Source: Manis javanica (lineage: Eukaryota; Chordata; Mammalia; Pholidota; Manidae). Taken from it: a DNA stretch of 64,000 bases. Shown piece by piece: positions 47,101-58,960 of this stretch. Each line of letters starts with the position of its first letter. The stretch's first letter is position 1. The stretch spans positions 81,693,001-81,757,000 of the forward strand of contig NC_133167.1 in assembly GCF_040802235.1 (NCBI RefSeq). The letters are read 5' to 3'. The notes under the pieces are model-generated. The model ran no database searches. It saw only the letters and a program-made list of their open reading frames with translations, and was not told the origin of the DNA. The translations under genes were made by a program, and so were the position numbers.

Positions 47101-48190
47101 AACAGAACAAAAAGACATCCTACAGTATGGTAGAATATATTTGTAAATGACATATCTGATAAGGGGGTAACATCCAAAATATATAAAGAACTTGGATGCT
47201 TCAACACCCAAAAAGCAAATAACCCAATTAACAAATGGGCAGAGGATATGAAGAGACAGTTCTCCAAAGAAGAAATCCAGATTGGCAACAGACATATGTA
47301 AAGATACTCCACATTACTAATTATCAGGGAAATGCAAATTAAAACCACAATGAGATACCACTTCACACCACTAAGGATGGCCAGCATCGAAAAGACTAAG
47401 AACAACAAATGCTGGCGAGGATGCAGAGAAAGGGGAACCCTCCTACACTGCTGGTGGAAATGTAAGCTAGTTCAACCATTGTGGAAAGCAATATGCAGGT
47501 TCCTAAAAAAACTAAAAATAGAAATACCATTTGACCTGGGAATCCCACTCCTTGGAATTTACCCAGAGAATACAACTTCTCAGATTCAAAAAGACGTATG
47601 CACTCCTATGTTTATCGCAGCACTATTTACAATAGCCAAGATATGGAAGCAACCTAAGTCCATCAGTAGATGACTGGATAAAGAAGAAGTGGTAAGTATA
47701 CACAATGAAATACAGCCATAAGAAATAAACAAATCCTACCATTTGCAACAACATGGATGGAGCTGGAGGATATTATGCTCAGTGAAATAAGCCAGGCAGA
47801 GAAAGACAAGTGCCAAATGATTTCCCTCATTTGTGGAGTATAACAACGAAGTAAAACTAATGGAAAAAAATAGCAGCAGGCTCAGAGACTCCAAGAAGGG
47901 ACTAGTGGTTACCAAAGGGGAGGGGTGTGGGAGGGTGGGTGGGGATGGAGAGAGAAGGGGATTGAAGGGTATTATGTTTAGTACACATGGTGTCGGGGGA
48001 TCACGGGGAGAACAGTGTAGCACAGAGAAGGCAAATAATGAATCTGTGGCATCTTACTACACTGATGGACAGTGACTGCATTGGGGTATGGGTGGGGACT
48101 CAATAATATGGGTAAATGTAGTAACCACATTGTTTTTTCATGTGAAACCTTCATAAGAGTGTATATCAATAATCCCTTAATAAAAAATTC
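44197..48190 (+). mobile_element. 5'-truncated L1, 4 kb, inactive
   Basis: The element starts inside the ORF2 endonuclease region and runs through the rest of ORF2, a G-rich 3' UTR and an A-rich end. An imperfect duplication of about 12 bp (around 44,185-44,196 and 48,191-48,201) flanks it. Its 3' UTR closely matches the nested insert at 956-1359 and differs from the intact L1 at 31.5 kb, so it belongs to another, probably older, subfamily. Confidence 0.92.
44200..47820 (+). pseudogene. L1 ORF2 pseudogene
   Basis: Recognisable ORF2 blocks lie in several frames: endonuclease (44,077-44,681 frames), linker (44,886-45,143), reverse transcriptase with the Phe-Ala-Asp-Asp motif (45,630-46,163), thumb (46,239-47,047) and the Cys/His C-terminal region (47,332-47,673). 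At least six frame changes or stops separate them. The N-terminal endonuclease residues are missing through truncation, so no activity is expected. Confidence 0.92.
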
Positions 48191-48629
48191 AAAAATATAA
48201 CATACTGACATATACCAGAACATGGATAAACCTTGAAAACATTATGCTAAATTAGGGGAACCAGACACAAAGACAAATATTCCATTTATAGGAAATGTCC
48301 TGAATAGGCAAGTTTATAGAGACAGCAAGTAGAATAGTGGTTGTACAGGGCTTGGGAGCATTGGGAGTGAAGGAAAATGGGACTAGTTGTTAATAAATAT
48401 CTGGTTTCTTTTTGGAGGTGATAAAAATGCTCTAACTATATTGTGGAGATAGTTACACAGCTGTAAATATACTAAAAACCATTGAATTGTCTATTTCAAA
48501 TGGGTGAATTGAATGGTATGTGAATTATATCTCAATGAATGCTTTTTTAAAAAAAGAATAAAAAAGAATGTACATATGGTCCACACATCTAGTTTCAGAA
48601 ACCTAACATTTCTGCCATGCCCTCTGTAT

Positions 48630-49620
48630 GTCCTTTGTCTTTTTCTATTGAAATGTAGGAGTTATTTACATATTCTGGATATTAACCATTTGTTAATTAA
48701 GTGTTGCAAATGTCTTGTTGTGATTTGGTGCTCATATTATTTACATTATTTAATGTCTATTTTGATGAACAGAAGCTCATGATTTTATTGAGTCTAATCA
48801 ATGTTTTCATTTTGAGATAATCTTACATGTGACTGCTGAAGAAATTCTCCCCTAAAATGTTAAAAGTTTTGTTTTTCACATTTAAGTCCTAACTATGCCT
48901 AGAATTGAATTTCACACATGGCAAGGGGTGGAGATCCAATTATATATATTCCAAATAAATAATTAATTGTCCCTGGTGACTTAATAAAAGTTTTTTTCTC
49001 ACTCATCTGTAATGCCACCTCCCCCAAACGTTGCATTTCCCTAAACTAATGCATCAGTTTCTACACTTTCTTTTTTGTTCCACTGATCGATATTCCCATG
49101 CTTTCTTAATTATTAGAATGTTATAGTAGGCCTTTGTATTTTGTTTCTTAGGTGTGTTTTGACTACTCTTAATCCTTTATTCTTCCTTGTAAATTTTAGA
49201 ATCAGCTTATCTAGCTGTATGATAATTACTGTTTGGGATTATTTGGAATTGCATTGATTTATGTTTATATTTGGAAAGAATTGAGACCTTTATGTTATTT
49301 GGTCTTCCTACCTAAAAACATGATCTATCTCTTCATTTAGTTAGGTCTTCTTTAAAATCTTCTAATTAAGTTCTCTAGATTTTCTTCATTGAGGTCTTGC
49401 ATATCTTTATTTAATGTATTACTAGGCCTTTAATCATTTTAATTGCTCTTGTAAATGGTTTCTTTTTTCATACATATCTTCTAACTCTTTGTTCTTGTGT
49501 ATAGATGTGCATTGGGCTTAGATATGATTCTTATATCCAATGTTGCAATACTGTTGCTAAACCTGCTTATTAATTCTAATAATGTGTATGTTATTGGGGA
49601 TTTTCTATGTATTATATATA
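48630..49620 (-). mobile_element. old inverted L1M ORF2 fragment
   Basis: On the plus strand 'aggagttatttacatattctggatattaacc', 'gatgaacagaagctcatgattttattgagtc', 'ttggtcttcctacc' and 'attactaggcctttaatcatttt' are reverse complements of L1 ORF2 C-terminal to RT regions. It is highly diverged. Confidence 0.8.
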
Positions 49621-49625
49621 TCATG

Positions 49626-49775
49626 TTATTCCTAGAAATTGTACAATGTAGGGAATTTGTACAAAAAGGAAATTTGTCTGAGGAATTTGTTATACCTGGA
49701 AATTGTACAATGTAGTGAATTTGAGTCACATTATACCTGAAAATTGTACAATATATGGAATTTGTCTGAGTCCTT
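49626..49775. repeat. three imperfect repeats around aaattgtacaat
   Basis: A unit like cctggaaattgtacaatgta followed by g/tgaatttg occurs at about 49,630, 49,695 and 49,735 with spacings of about 65 and 40 bp. The core ATTGTACAAT is palindromic. Confidence 0.7.
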
Positions 49776-49789
49776 CTAGCCTTTTCATT

Positions 49790-51394
49790 AAACTATCGAT
49801 GAATTATTAATTCATTAAACTAAGTTCTTCAACTATTGATTATTTCCAGTCCTTGATAATGAATTACATTTTGATAATTATGTGATTATATAATGATTTG
49901 ATAAAGATTATGTGAAATACTTGAGCAGCATGATGTCATAAATTGTATTTGATACATACTAACTACCTAGTTAAATTCTTCCATTAAATCCCTCGAATAA
50001 ATTCAAGCTAGTAACATGCTATTTACAATATCCGTACTTCCCTATGCTAAATGATACACTGTTTCACATACAATCAATGCTTTGTGATATGTCCAAAAGC
50101 TACTATTGCTCTCCCCACTCCACCACCATGAATATATCATACACCGTTCTCTTAGAGTGTCCTGTTTTTCAGACTACTTTTTCTTTCTTATTCATTATTG
50201 CAATGTCTTCGTAAGTTGGCCTCTTGCCTATACTTGAACAGATCTCAGCTGGTTGGACTACAGATATCTTATAATTGGGGCCAGGACTTAAGATCAGGTA
50301 AACAATTATTGTTTTTGCTCAGGCAAATTTACATTGAGGAATTTGCTGCCAGGTTTCTCTGGAGTAATGCAGTAAATCTGCTAACAAACATACGTAATAC
50401 AACTAGCATTTGAAAAATATTACACAATAATATATTTCTATAGAAATTAAAACCAAAGCTAATAAAATATAAGTAGGATGAATTAAAGCTCTTAATTAAA
50501 AAATCATAATAAAAACTGAAAGAGAGATTGAAATGTGTACTATTAGTGACCTCAAAACCTGATTTTCTAATTCTGAGTAAAATAACAGGGTATATGAATC
50601 CTTAGGTCATTTCCTGTGCATGTACACAAAGGGAAATAAAGCTTAGAATAAAGTTGATACTGAGAATGGTTCACTCACTTTGGCCTTGAGGGAGGTGGTT
50701 GATGACTTTGACCATTGAGATTCAGTGAAACTGTGAAGATGAAAACCTAATTGCAGTAACTTGCAGGAAGTATGAAATGCAAAAAAGGTGGAGAGATTAA
50801 GTATACTGCCAGCAGCTAGAGGCAGATGTAGGTCAAGGAGGCTCTCTTCTCAAAGAAAGGAGATAATGCACCATATTTGCACACTTAGGCAAAAGACCAC
50901 GCAGGTAGCAGAAACTGCTACTTCAGGATTGAGAAGCGCCAACAGCAGGGGCAAGGTCCTTGAAAAAGTTGGAGGATGAGACTGAGTGCAATAAGTGGAG
51001 GTTTTGGCTTATACAGGGGCAGAAATAGACCATCCATTACAAGGTGGATTATATGATATAGGAAATAAGAATATGCCACCCCAAAATATGCTACTTTGGC
51101 ATAAGAATTATTTTGAACTAGGGGTAAATGAGAATAGATGCAGAAAGAAGTTGTCGTGGGGTTTCCCTTACCTGACTAAAAACAGAAACATGAGAAATGA
51201 GGACTGGTGTAACTCCCCTCTCCAAGGGAAGTTCCATGGCATCGTGGGCTTCACAGAAGACAGAAAGACAGACAGACACAAACAAATCTCACTTTGTTTT
51301 CCCTTAGAGTAACCTTCCCACAGTTTGCCCCACAGTAACCTTTTCCTTTGCCTGATCACTTCACAAATTTATTGTTGTCAAGATTCTATGTAAG
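49790..51394. other. unassigned, possible old LTR at 51,060-51,350
   Basis: The 51,060-51,350 stretch ('aatatgccaccccaaaatatgctactttggc', 'cccttacctgactaaaaacagaaacatgagaaatgagga') reads like part of a retroviral LTR or interior but I cannot place it. The rest is unassigned. Confidence 0.3.
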
Positions 51395-51711
51395 TATAAC
51401 TCTGGGGGAAAATATGTTCCCAGCCTGGGGCAAATAACCTTTGAAGCTGAAATCAGTAAAAGGGAGAAATAAAGTGGGAGAAACCCATTTACTGCCTACA
51501 AGCAGTAGTCTACTTCTGCTCGCCCTTGTCTCTTGTGACCTGGCTGCAAAAGAGACCCCACCAAACCTCTCCTGGTGCACGTTCGCTCTCTACCTCTTGT
51601 AATCACCTATTAATATGGAGATGGGTTACTTCTCTCCTCCCCTTGGAAACACCTACTGAGATGCACTACTGCTAGATGAGAGATTCTGGAAGCATTGCAA
51701 TTTCACCCACA
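51395..51711 (-). mobile_element. solo LTR 3 (same family)
   Basis: Inverted copy of the 38.5-kb LTR, from tataactctggg to tttcacccaca. taag lies directly left (51,391-51,394) and again one base right of the end (51,713-51,716), a likely 4-bp target duplication. Confidence 0.85.
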
Positions 51712-51934
51712 ATAAGCCTGAGTTCTAAGCATGCCTTTGAGTTACTCATCATTGGTTCTCCCACATGTATACACAATGCAGTTGTTATTAATGACTCCAC
51801 TTTCCTCTTGTTAATCTTTCATTAGTTTATTTCTCAGACCCAGTCACTGAACCTAAGAAGGTGGAAGAAGTTTTTTCCCCAACAGTGGATACAAGTGAAA
51901 TGCCCCTCTTGTCTACCTAACCTACACCCACATA

Positions 51935-52190
51935 TTAAGTTTCAGCTCAAATGTAATTTCATCCAGTAAGTATGCCTGGACACCCCCCCCCCACCAACCT
52001 TATGCATGCCCAACTGACCTTCTCTGTGTCCCCAACCCTCTGACAAAGTGCTATGTCACTTTTCATGACATACTGAAATGATCCCTCCCCAGGTCCTTCT
52101 TACTCATGACCTGGTGCTCCTAGACAGAGCCCCCAGTGCCTCAACCCAGCACAGTGGTAGCACCTGGGGGACCTTCCGTAAATGTTATAA
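51935..52190 (+). mobile_element. L2 3' end
   Basis: 'tttcagctcaaatgtaatttcatccagtaagtatgcctgg' followed much later by 'cccagcacagtggtagcacctggggg' is a typical L2 3' order. Confidence 0.75.
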
Positions 52191-52205
52191 AGTAAATTGA
52201 AACTA

Positions 52206-53565
52206 AAGAAAGGCAGCAGATATAAAGAAATAGGAAATAATAAAATATAAGGTGTCACCATTTACTAGGGATCCCATTCAGATAGAAACCACAGGGAATT
52301 TCCATCCTTAAGATGCAGAAATAATGAAAATTAAATTAGTAAAAACTAAATGGAGAAGACAGGAGAGCCTGGCAAAAGGAAACATGTCATACTTTGGTAT
52401 TAAGCAACCTTCAAGTTCAATTTCAGAGCACCAGCCTTCAAAGAAAAATGAATTGTAAATTCTCTCACAAAAATCTAACTTGGAAGTGTGCTTTTCAAGG
52501 AAACAATTTTGGAACATTTTTCAATACCATGTTTATTTTGAGAGAATCAAAAACACTGTTATCTTGTCATCTGTTCTCCAGGGAGATTTTTTCCCTGGTC
52601 ATTTCTTTGCCTTTCCTATCACCTTCATTAAAAAAAAAATGTGCTGTCACAGGCACTAGATTATAACTTATAACTTATAACTTTTTGTGCATAGCCACTG
52701 ACTGCATTCAAACTGAAAAGAAAGCAGGAGAATCAGGCTGGGATTTTCTCTTATAGCCTCGCTCACTGTGGAACTGGACCTCCAACCTCCCTGAAGTCCC
52801 AGGCTCTGCACTTAATAAGCAGTCCTAAATCTACTGTGTTTCTCTGAGAGGGGCCTGCTGAGCCCAGGAAGACTGCTTCCTTTGGATCCCTCCTGGGCCA
52901 GACACCATCCTTAAATGTGGCTAAGAAAGTAAAGAATTATGCATCTGATTCTGGTGTCCCTCAGAGGGCACTGGGTAGTTAATTTTCATTTTCCCCCCAC
53001 TGTCCCCTCTTGGTTCTTACCTAAAATACCTCCATTAAATATTCCTCACTGTTTCAGAAATCAGGATTCCTCTCTTTCGGGGTTTCCTAAACTCACCCTA
53101 TTGTGCAAGTCACCTGCCTTGCTCTGGAAGATACAGATTCTCCCAGGACTTTCCCTCAGAGATCATGATTCCGTGGGTCTGGGGTGGGCCTCAGCAGCTC
53201 TATTAAAATGCAAATGTTCCAAAGGAGAGATGACAGCTTAAGCTTTTGATTTGTTTATACCTCTCCTCTTGGAGAGAAGTGTTTGAGGTGCTTACTCACC
53301 AGACTAAGGGAAACCTAATGCTTCCGCGTGATGAGGAGCATCCTGAGAGTCTGCCACTGCTCGCGGGAACCACGGATCCTTGGTCCGCACAATGCGCACT
53401 GCTGGGCTTCAGGAGAGGAGCCCTAGGGGGTCAAGCAACAGTAGGTGACACTCTCGGCCCTTCATCACGGGCTGTGTGAATTGCACAACTTAGTTAGGCT
53501 CTGGGCTAACACATTTGTTCAACCAAAAGTGTTGGATCTGACAATCGTGGAGGATGGCTGCCTAC
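52206..53565. other. unassigned
   Basis: No gene. A TTATAAC heptamer is repeated three times at 52,661-52,682. Confidence 0.35.
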
Positions 53566-53895
53566 TGTGGGTAAAACTGCAGTATTTCCAGAATCTCTAG
53601 CCCAGCCTTAGTGCTTCTCCATATCAACAGGTGTTTCCAGTGGGTGGAGAGAAGTAGTCCATCTCCATATCAATAGAGTGAGGGCATATCTGGCCCCAAG
53701 AGGTTGGGTGGGGCCCCTTTTTGCAGCCAGGTCACAAGGGACACTGCTGGGCGAGCAGAAGTGGACGACTGCTTGTCGGCAATAAATGAGTTTCTCCCAC
53801 TTTATTTCTCCTTTAGACTGATTTCGGTTTCAAAGGTATTTTGCTCCAGGCCAGGAAAATATTCCTTTACCCCACCCCCCTACTCCAGAGTTACA
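53566..53895 (+). mobile_element. solo LTR 4 with 4-bp TSD
   Basis: A complete 330-bp LTR from TGTGGG to GTTACA with an AATAAA near 53,781, flanked by ctac at 53,562-53,565 and 53,896-53,899. A 4-bp duplication and TG...CA ends fit an ERV1 (gammaretrovirus-like) LTR. It is the best-preserved of the four copies. Confidence 0.88.
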
Positions 53896-54044
53896 CTACC
53901 TTTTATGTAAACAGGCCCATTCATCCTGACCTCTCTTATGAGGCTTCCAGGGAAAATCGCTAAATTTTGTGGGGCAACTATCCCACAGCACTGAGAGATC
54001 CTTCTCTGAACCAACACAAAAATTTTGCATTTCCTTTTGCCATT

Positions 54045-54486
54045 TGTTACAGGTTGAACTGTATCCCCTAAAAAAGGTATGTTGGAGGCCTGACCCTCAC
54101 CATCCCAGTACGTGACCTTATTTGGAAACAGGCTCCCTGCAGATGTCATCAAGTTAAGATAGGGTCATACTGGATTAAGATGGGCCCCAATCTAATGACT
54201 TGTGTGCTTATAAAAAGAAAATTTGGACACAGGGACACTGGGAGTTTGGTCATGTGAAGATGGAGGCTGAAACTGAGTGGTGCGGCTACAAGTCAAGGAA
54301 TGCCAGGCAACCACCGGAATCTAGAAAGCGGCAAGGAGGGATGCTGCCAGAATCTCAGGCTGAGGGTGGCCCTGCCGACCTTGACAGCAGACTCCTGACC
54401 TCTAGAACTATGAGAGAATAAGCCTGTTGTTTTAAGTCACCTAGCAGATAGTACCACATTACAGCCACCCAAGGAAACTAATTGAC
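54045..54486 (+). mobile_element. MLT1-type MaLR solo LTR
   Basis: 'tgttacaggttgaactgtatcccc', 'gtgaccttatttggaaacagg', 'ggtcatactggattaagatgggccccaatctaatgac', 'cttgacagcagactcctgacctctagaactatgagagaataag' and 'gttttaagtcacctag' are MLT1/MaLR LTR landmarks in order. Confidence 0.9.
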
Positions 54487-56134
54487 CATTTACCTGATAA
54501 AACACAATCCTAGAATTGTGAATAATTAGACCTATATTTAAATTAGAGCTAATACTCATCCACTTACCCATGTCTTTAAAAAGAATTCTTAAAAAGGAAA
54601 AAAGCAGAGTTTAGAAAGTGTATCCAGAAAGCAACATCCCCCAATCCTGCCACCCACCATCACAACTTCCACTCCCTGTGACACTGACAGCAAATGTTAA
54701 CACACCTCCCCAGCAATTTACAAACAGTGGAAAAGACAGGGAACTGAGCGTGTATAAATGGAAACATTTGGCATGCTAATCAACTGCAAAAATAGCTTTA
54801 TCAGACTGGAATGAGACAGGGTCTTGTCTACATGCCTGCCAGACAAAAATATCTAATGTTCTAGGACAAAGAAATACTCTGGAGTTTTGCTATAGCATTA
54901 CCTGTTATAAATTGGAATTCAGGATACACGTCCATCCTGGATGTTGTCCAAATTGGTCTTGTTACGGGAGATTCGTGGGGAGTCTTCTTTGAACCTATCA
55001 AACCTCAAACCTGGGAACAAAGAATGTCTTGACCAGCCTGGCTCCTACAAAGGCTCATTTTGGTCGGTGTGGAAGCACTAAAATAAGTAGACCAGGAAGA
55101 TGGGGGAAAGTAGTCTTCCAAAGTGGACTTCCTACACATTATTTGTTTTCTCTCTACAAGCATTGGCTGCTAGCCTTCAACTTTCCCAAAGACATAGAAA
55201 TGAGCTCTTCCCATTGCTTCTTGCACTATTGGACAATTCATTTGCTGAGGAATAAATGATTCTATACATCCGGTCTCCCAAGTAAGATGTGGGGGGACCT
55301 GCTTTGTAAGACTTTCTTTTAGGAAATAAACCACTGAAGGCAAGTGAGACGAAAGAGGTCTGGAAGAGGGCAGCACGGCAACAAGGAGCTTGCCAGCAAG
55401 TTATCAGGATATTCGGTGCCTCTCTTATTTTTTTGTGTGATTCCTAAGGAATATCTTGACCCTGTGTTTTATCTTAGTGAAATGGTGAAGGGAATTGTTG
55501 CGGTCTGCAAAGGGTTTCTTTTAGTCAGCCCTTATGAAGATTTTAAAGAAAAATATAATTTCCATACTAACAAAAAACCCCAAATCAATACCTTTATTTT
55601 TTATTGTCATTTCCCTTCAGTGATTAACCATGAATGACTTAATTTGAGTGTGCAATTGTCCAAGTTTTGAGTGGGATGGTATAAAATACATAGCAGAGAA
55701 AGGTCAAGTCCATAGTCCCCAGTTCAAGGAGAAATTGTACTGGTGAATTTACCCAGGGCCCCCCCAAAATAAAAGCTACCGACTTGCCTGGAATTGACAC
55801 TAATTTCTGTCTCTGGATTTGGCAAAATAGTCCTAGAGCTGGAAGTCAGATCTAACAGAAATCACTGCATCAGCATGGAGCATGATTAAATATTTACATG
55901 GATCGTATAGTGAGTCCCAATCAGATTACAGGTTCAAAGAGATTGACAATGTCTATTTATGTAAAAAAGTGCTCATCACACCAAAATCACTCTACAGGCA
56001 TTACAGTTATTACCTACAGGATAAAATACACCTGCAGTCTGCTCTGAATTTTGTATTACATAGAATAGGATGAAATAAGACACTTTTCACAAACGTAAAG
56101 CATTTTTCCTGGGTTCCCACCACTGCTTCATAGC
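54487..56134. other. unassigned
   Basis: No supported gene or repeat. Confidence 0.35.

Positions 56135-56184
<50 letters not shown>
56135..56184. repeat. (CA)n microsatellite
   Basis: About 25 uninterrupted CA units, so probably polymorphic in length. Confidence 0.98.
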
Positions 56185-56188
<4 letters not shown>

Positions 56189-56764
56189 CCAGAGGCATTC
56201 ATGACTTTTTTATCATTTGACTTCTCCGGCCGACCTGCCCCTTCAGTACAGACATATTATTTTTACCAGAGAGCACTGGAATCTTGAAGTACAAATGAAA
56301 TACACTAGGCATATATTTTTACTCAAGTCTGTTTTCATTCATACAGTAGCCAAAGTCTTAATAGTCTCTCTAGATAGACTAGTTCTTCCTGAAGCATCAT
56401 ATGGGACCCTCCCATACCCAGCCTTGGGCTGAATTCTCTACCCTATCTCTTGGGCTAGAGAGACATAAAAATCTTGTATGTAAAAAAACAGAGACCCACC
56501 AGGCAAATTAAAGCTAAAAGTTTTGCTTCAAAGACTTCTGAGTCTTTACTCTGGCATTTTCCTATCTTGAATATTCTGTCAACTTGCACCCTTCTGCTCT
56601 GGACACATTATACATTTGATCATATTATGTTCAAAACTCTTAAAATCTTTAATAGACCTACCTTTACCCCCTTTTATCTTCAAAGAACCACACATTCACA
56701 CATAAGAGGAATCTTCATGTACCTTAACACAAGTCATAATATTTTTAACAACAGAAGCAAAGTC
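56185..56764. other. unassigned
   Basis: No gene or named repeat. Confidence 0.35.
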
Positions 56765-57010
56765 ACACAGTGGATGAGACAAGGGCTCTGTAGTCAGACT
56801 GCTCTGAATTCGCATCCAGCTCAGCTACTGTCTGAGTGACTTAGGGCATTTCACTTAACTAGTCTGCTTCCTAGTTTCCTCATCTATAGGATGAGAATAA
56901 TTTATATATCTTTCTCATACGCCTGTTATAAGGATGTACTGGGAGCAGTTAGCATGGTGTTGCCTGATACACACCAAGGCCGAACAAATGTTGGCAATTA
57001 TCGTTATCAT
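56765..57010 (+). mobile_element. MIR
   Basis: 'acagtggatgagacaagggctctgtagtcagactgctctgaattcgcatcc' through 'cctcatctataggatgagaata' and 'acaaatgttggcaattatcg' is a nearly complete MIR. Confidence 0.85.
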
Positions 57011-58139
57011 AGATTAAGCACTCGGAGAGTATGCTCACCGCCATCCTTACTCTTGCCATCATCTCTGTGCTTATGGTCATTACCATGGTTTTCATCACCC
57101 TCATCGTCAAATCTTATATTTGGGACCTACTGTAGACATTGAACAGAAGACCCTCACTTCAAAATAAGGAAATGGGACACAGTGAGAGGATTTGACTCAC
57201 TTAAGAATCATCTCTATCCTTCCATTGTTTCTGTGTAGTTGTAATATATCTAAAATCCATGCTTTTATTTATTACAAATACCTGTTCCTCTGTATTCTCC
57301 TTCAAATTCTTTATAATGAACAATTAAATTTAAAAATTAGTAAAACCCACATTATTGGATGAAACCAGAGATGGGTGCCATCAATAAACCAGATTTCAGG
57401 AATTTCTGCTGGATATAGTACAGGTGGGATGAGATTGGAGGAAGGGTATATGTGTTCATTTCTTAGCATTAAACAGAGCAGCTTATCATGGAAGTCTGTG
57501 GGAGGGGAGGCTTTCAACCGAAGAGAGAATTCAGAAGAGTAAGGAACAGCATCGGGACTAGGCTTAGGCCACTGGGGAGAGAGCCAGGCAGTGTCCTTTG
57601 AGGTTTTCATTCTACTAGCAACATTGAAAGGTTCTGGGAACACTTCTTGATATTGACGGCTCCAAGGCAAAGAGAAATTTAAAAATCAGAAACTTTGCTT
57701 GAGATTGTCCCCTGGAATAGAGGTCAAGATAAGTAGAGGAGAACATAGAATAGAGGCCTAAGAGATGGTATACAGAGGGGTAAGAGCTTCCTAAGTAATG
57801 GATCCGTAACTGTGGCATATTGTTAAAACCTTATGTGATGGCTATTTAGGATCTTAGAACCTTTTGAATTCCCACTTTGTACTTTACTGGCAACTCTGGA
57901 GCCTTCTATAAATATTTGAGGCAGGGACACATGCAAACATTAGCCCAACTCAATTCCTACTTGATTAATAGCCAGGACTGAACTTCCTTCTCTAAGGAAA
58001 AGCTAATTCAATGTCCATGAATAAAACACTAGTGTTCAAAATAAGTGAATCACTATAAAAACCTTGTACCATTGTACTACATGTGAAAGAGAGTTACCCC
58101 AAAAGTCTGAAGACATTTTAGAAAATATCTGGTTCTCTT
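57011..58139. other. unassigned
   Basis: No gene. The 119-aa minus frame (57,311-57,670) has no known domain. Confidence 0.35.
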
Positions 58140-58960
58140 CTCAATAAAATTCAAGAGCCATAATCTCCACATAGTTGGGGAAACAATCACAAAGAAAGAA
58201 TAGACTGAAATCTGGAAGCACTGAATGGAACCGAGAAACATAGTGACAAACTAAAAACTGGACAATGGCAGTAAATACAATATGGAATTCTACAGAAAAT
58301 CAATTAGTGATGGAGAAGATAAATCAAGAAATTCCCCTAGAAGTATAGGAAGAAGATGAAGAGATAAATACAAGAAGGTAAATGATGAGGGTCATAAATA
58401 ATTCTAGAATATGCTACCTTCTATAAAAGAAAGCATCAGAAAAACAAAATAAATATAAACAGAATCAATAGAGAAATATAAATGTTGTTCCCCATCTGAA
58501 ATTTATACTGATACAAGTGTTTCTTGCTGCTCAGGAAATTTCATGAACAGAGACTAAATAAACTACACTGAAACCAACTTAATCATGTAGAAATGTCAAG
58601 TTTCAGAGATGAAAGGCTCCCACGGGCATGCTGAAAAATATTAGATAGTTAACAAAGGAATAAAAATCAGGTTGGCTACACATTCATTTTCTTCAAACAC
58701 CAATAGATGCGGGAGTAACATTTATAGATTCCTATAGGAAAAAAAACATAGTAATCTAAAAATTCTATACCTATTTCAGTGGTCATTCATACACAAAAGC
58801 AGAAAAAAGGTGTTCTTAAAAATGCAAGAACACTAAGACGATTCCTACACTGTGTATCATTCCTAAATGAACTCCTTGAAGATATATTCCAGAACAATAA
58901 AAGAATAAGAAGTAAAATTTTAAGATTGATAACATAGAAATGGCATCCTGAATCAGTAGA
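58140..58960 (+). mobile_element. HAL1/L1M-like relic
   Basis: The plus strand is A-rich, and 'cttgctgctcaggaaatttcatg', 'gcgggagtaacatttatagattc', 'aaaattctatacctatttcagtgg' and 'gaactccttgaagatatattccagaac' match the ORF1 3' to UTR layout of old L1/HAL1 elements. Confidence 0.5.

Larger units (their letters stand above)
43722..48560 (+). mobile_element. old L1M, split by a younger L1
   Basis: The 5' piece (43,722-44,196) covers the ORF2 C-terminal region from 'tttcaccaaagaagatatac' onward. The 3' piece (48,191-48,560) continues with 'tactgacatataccagaacatggataaaccttgaaaac' to an A-rich end. The split falls in the middle of one L1 motif, so the 44,197-48,190 element is an insertion. Confidence 0.88.

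Noticed and set aside
56010..56198. Cys-Val-rich frame
   Set aside because: It is a translation of the (CA)n microsatellite.
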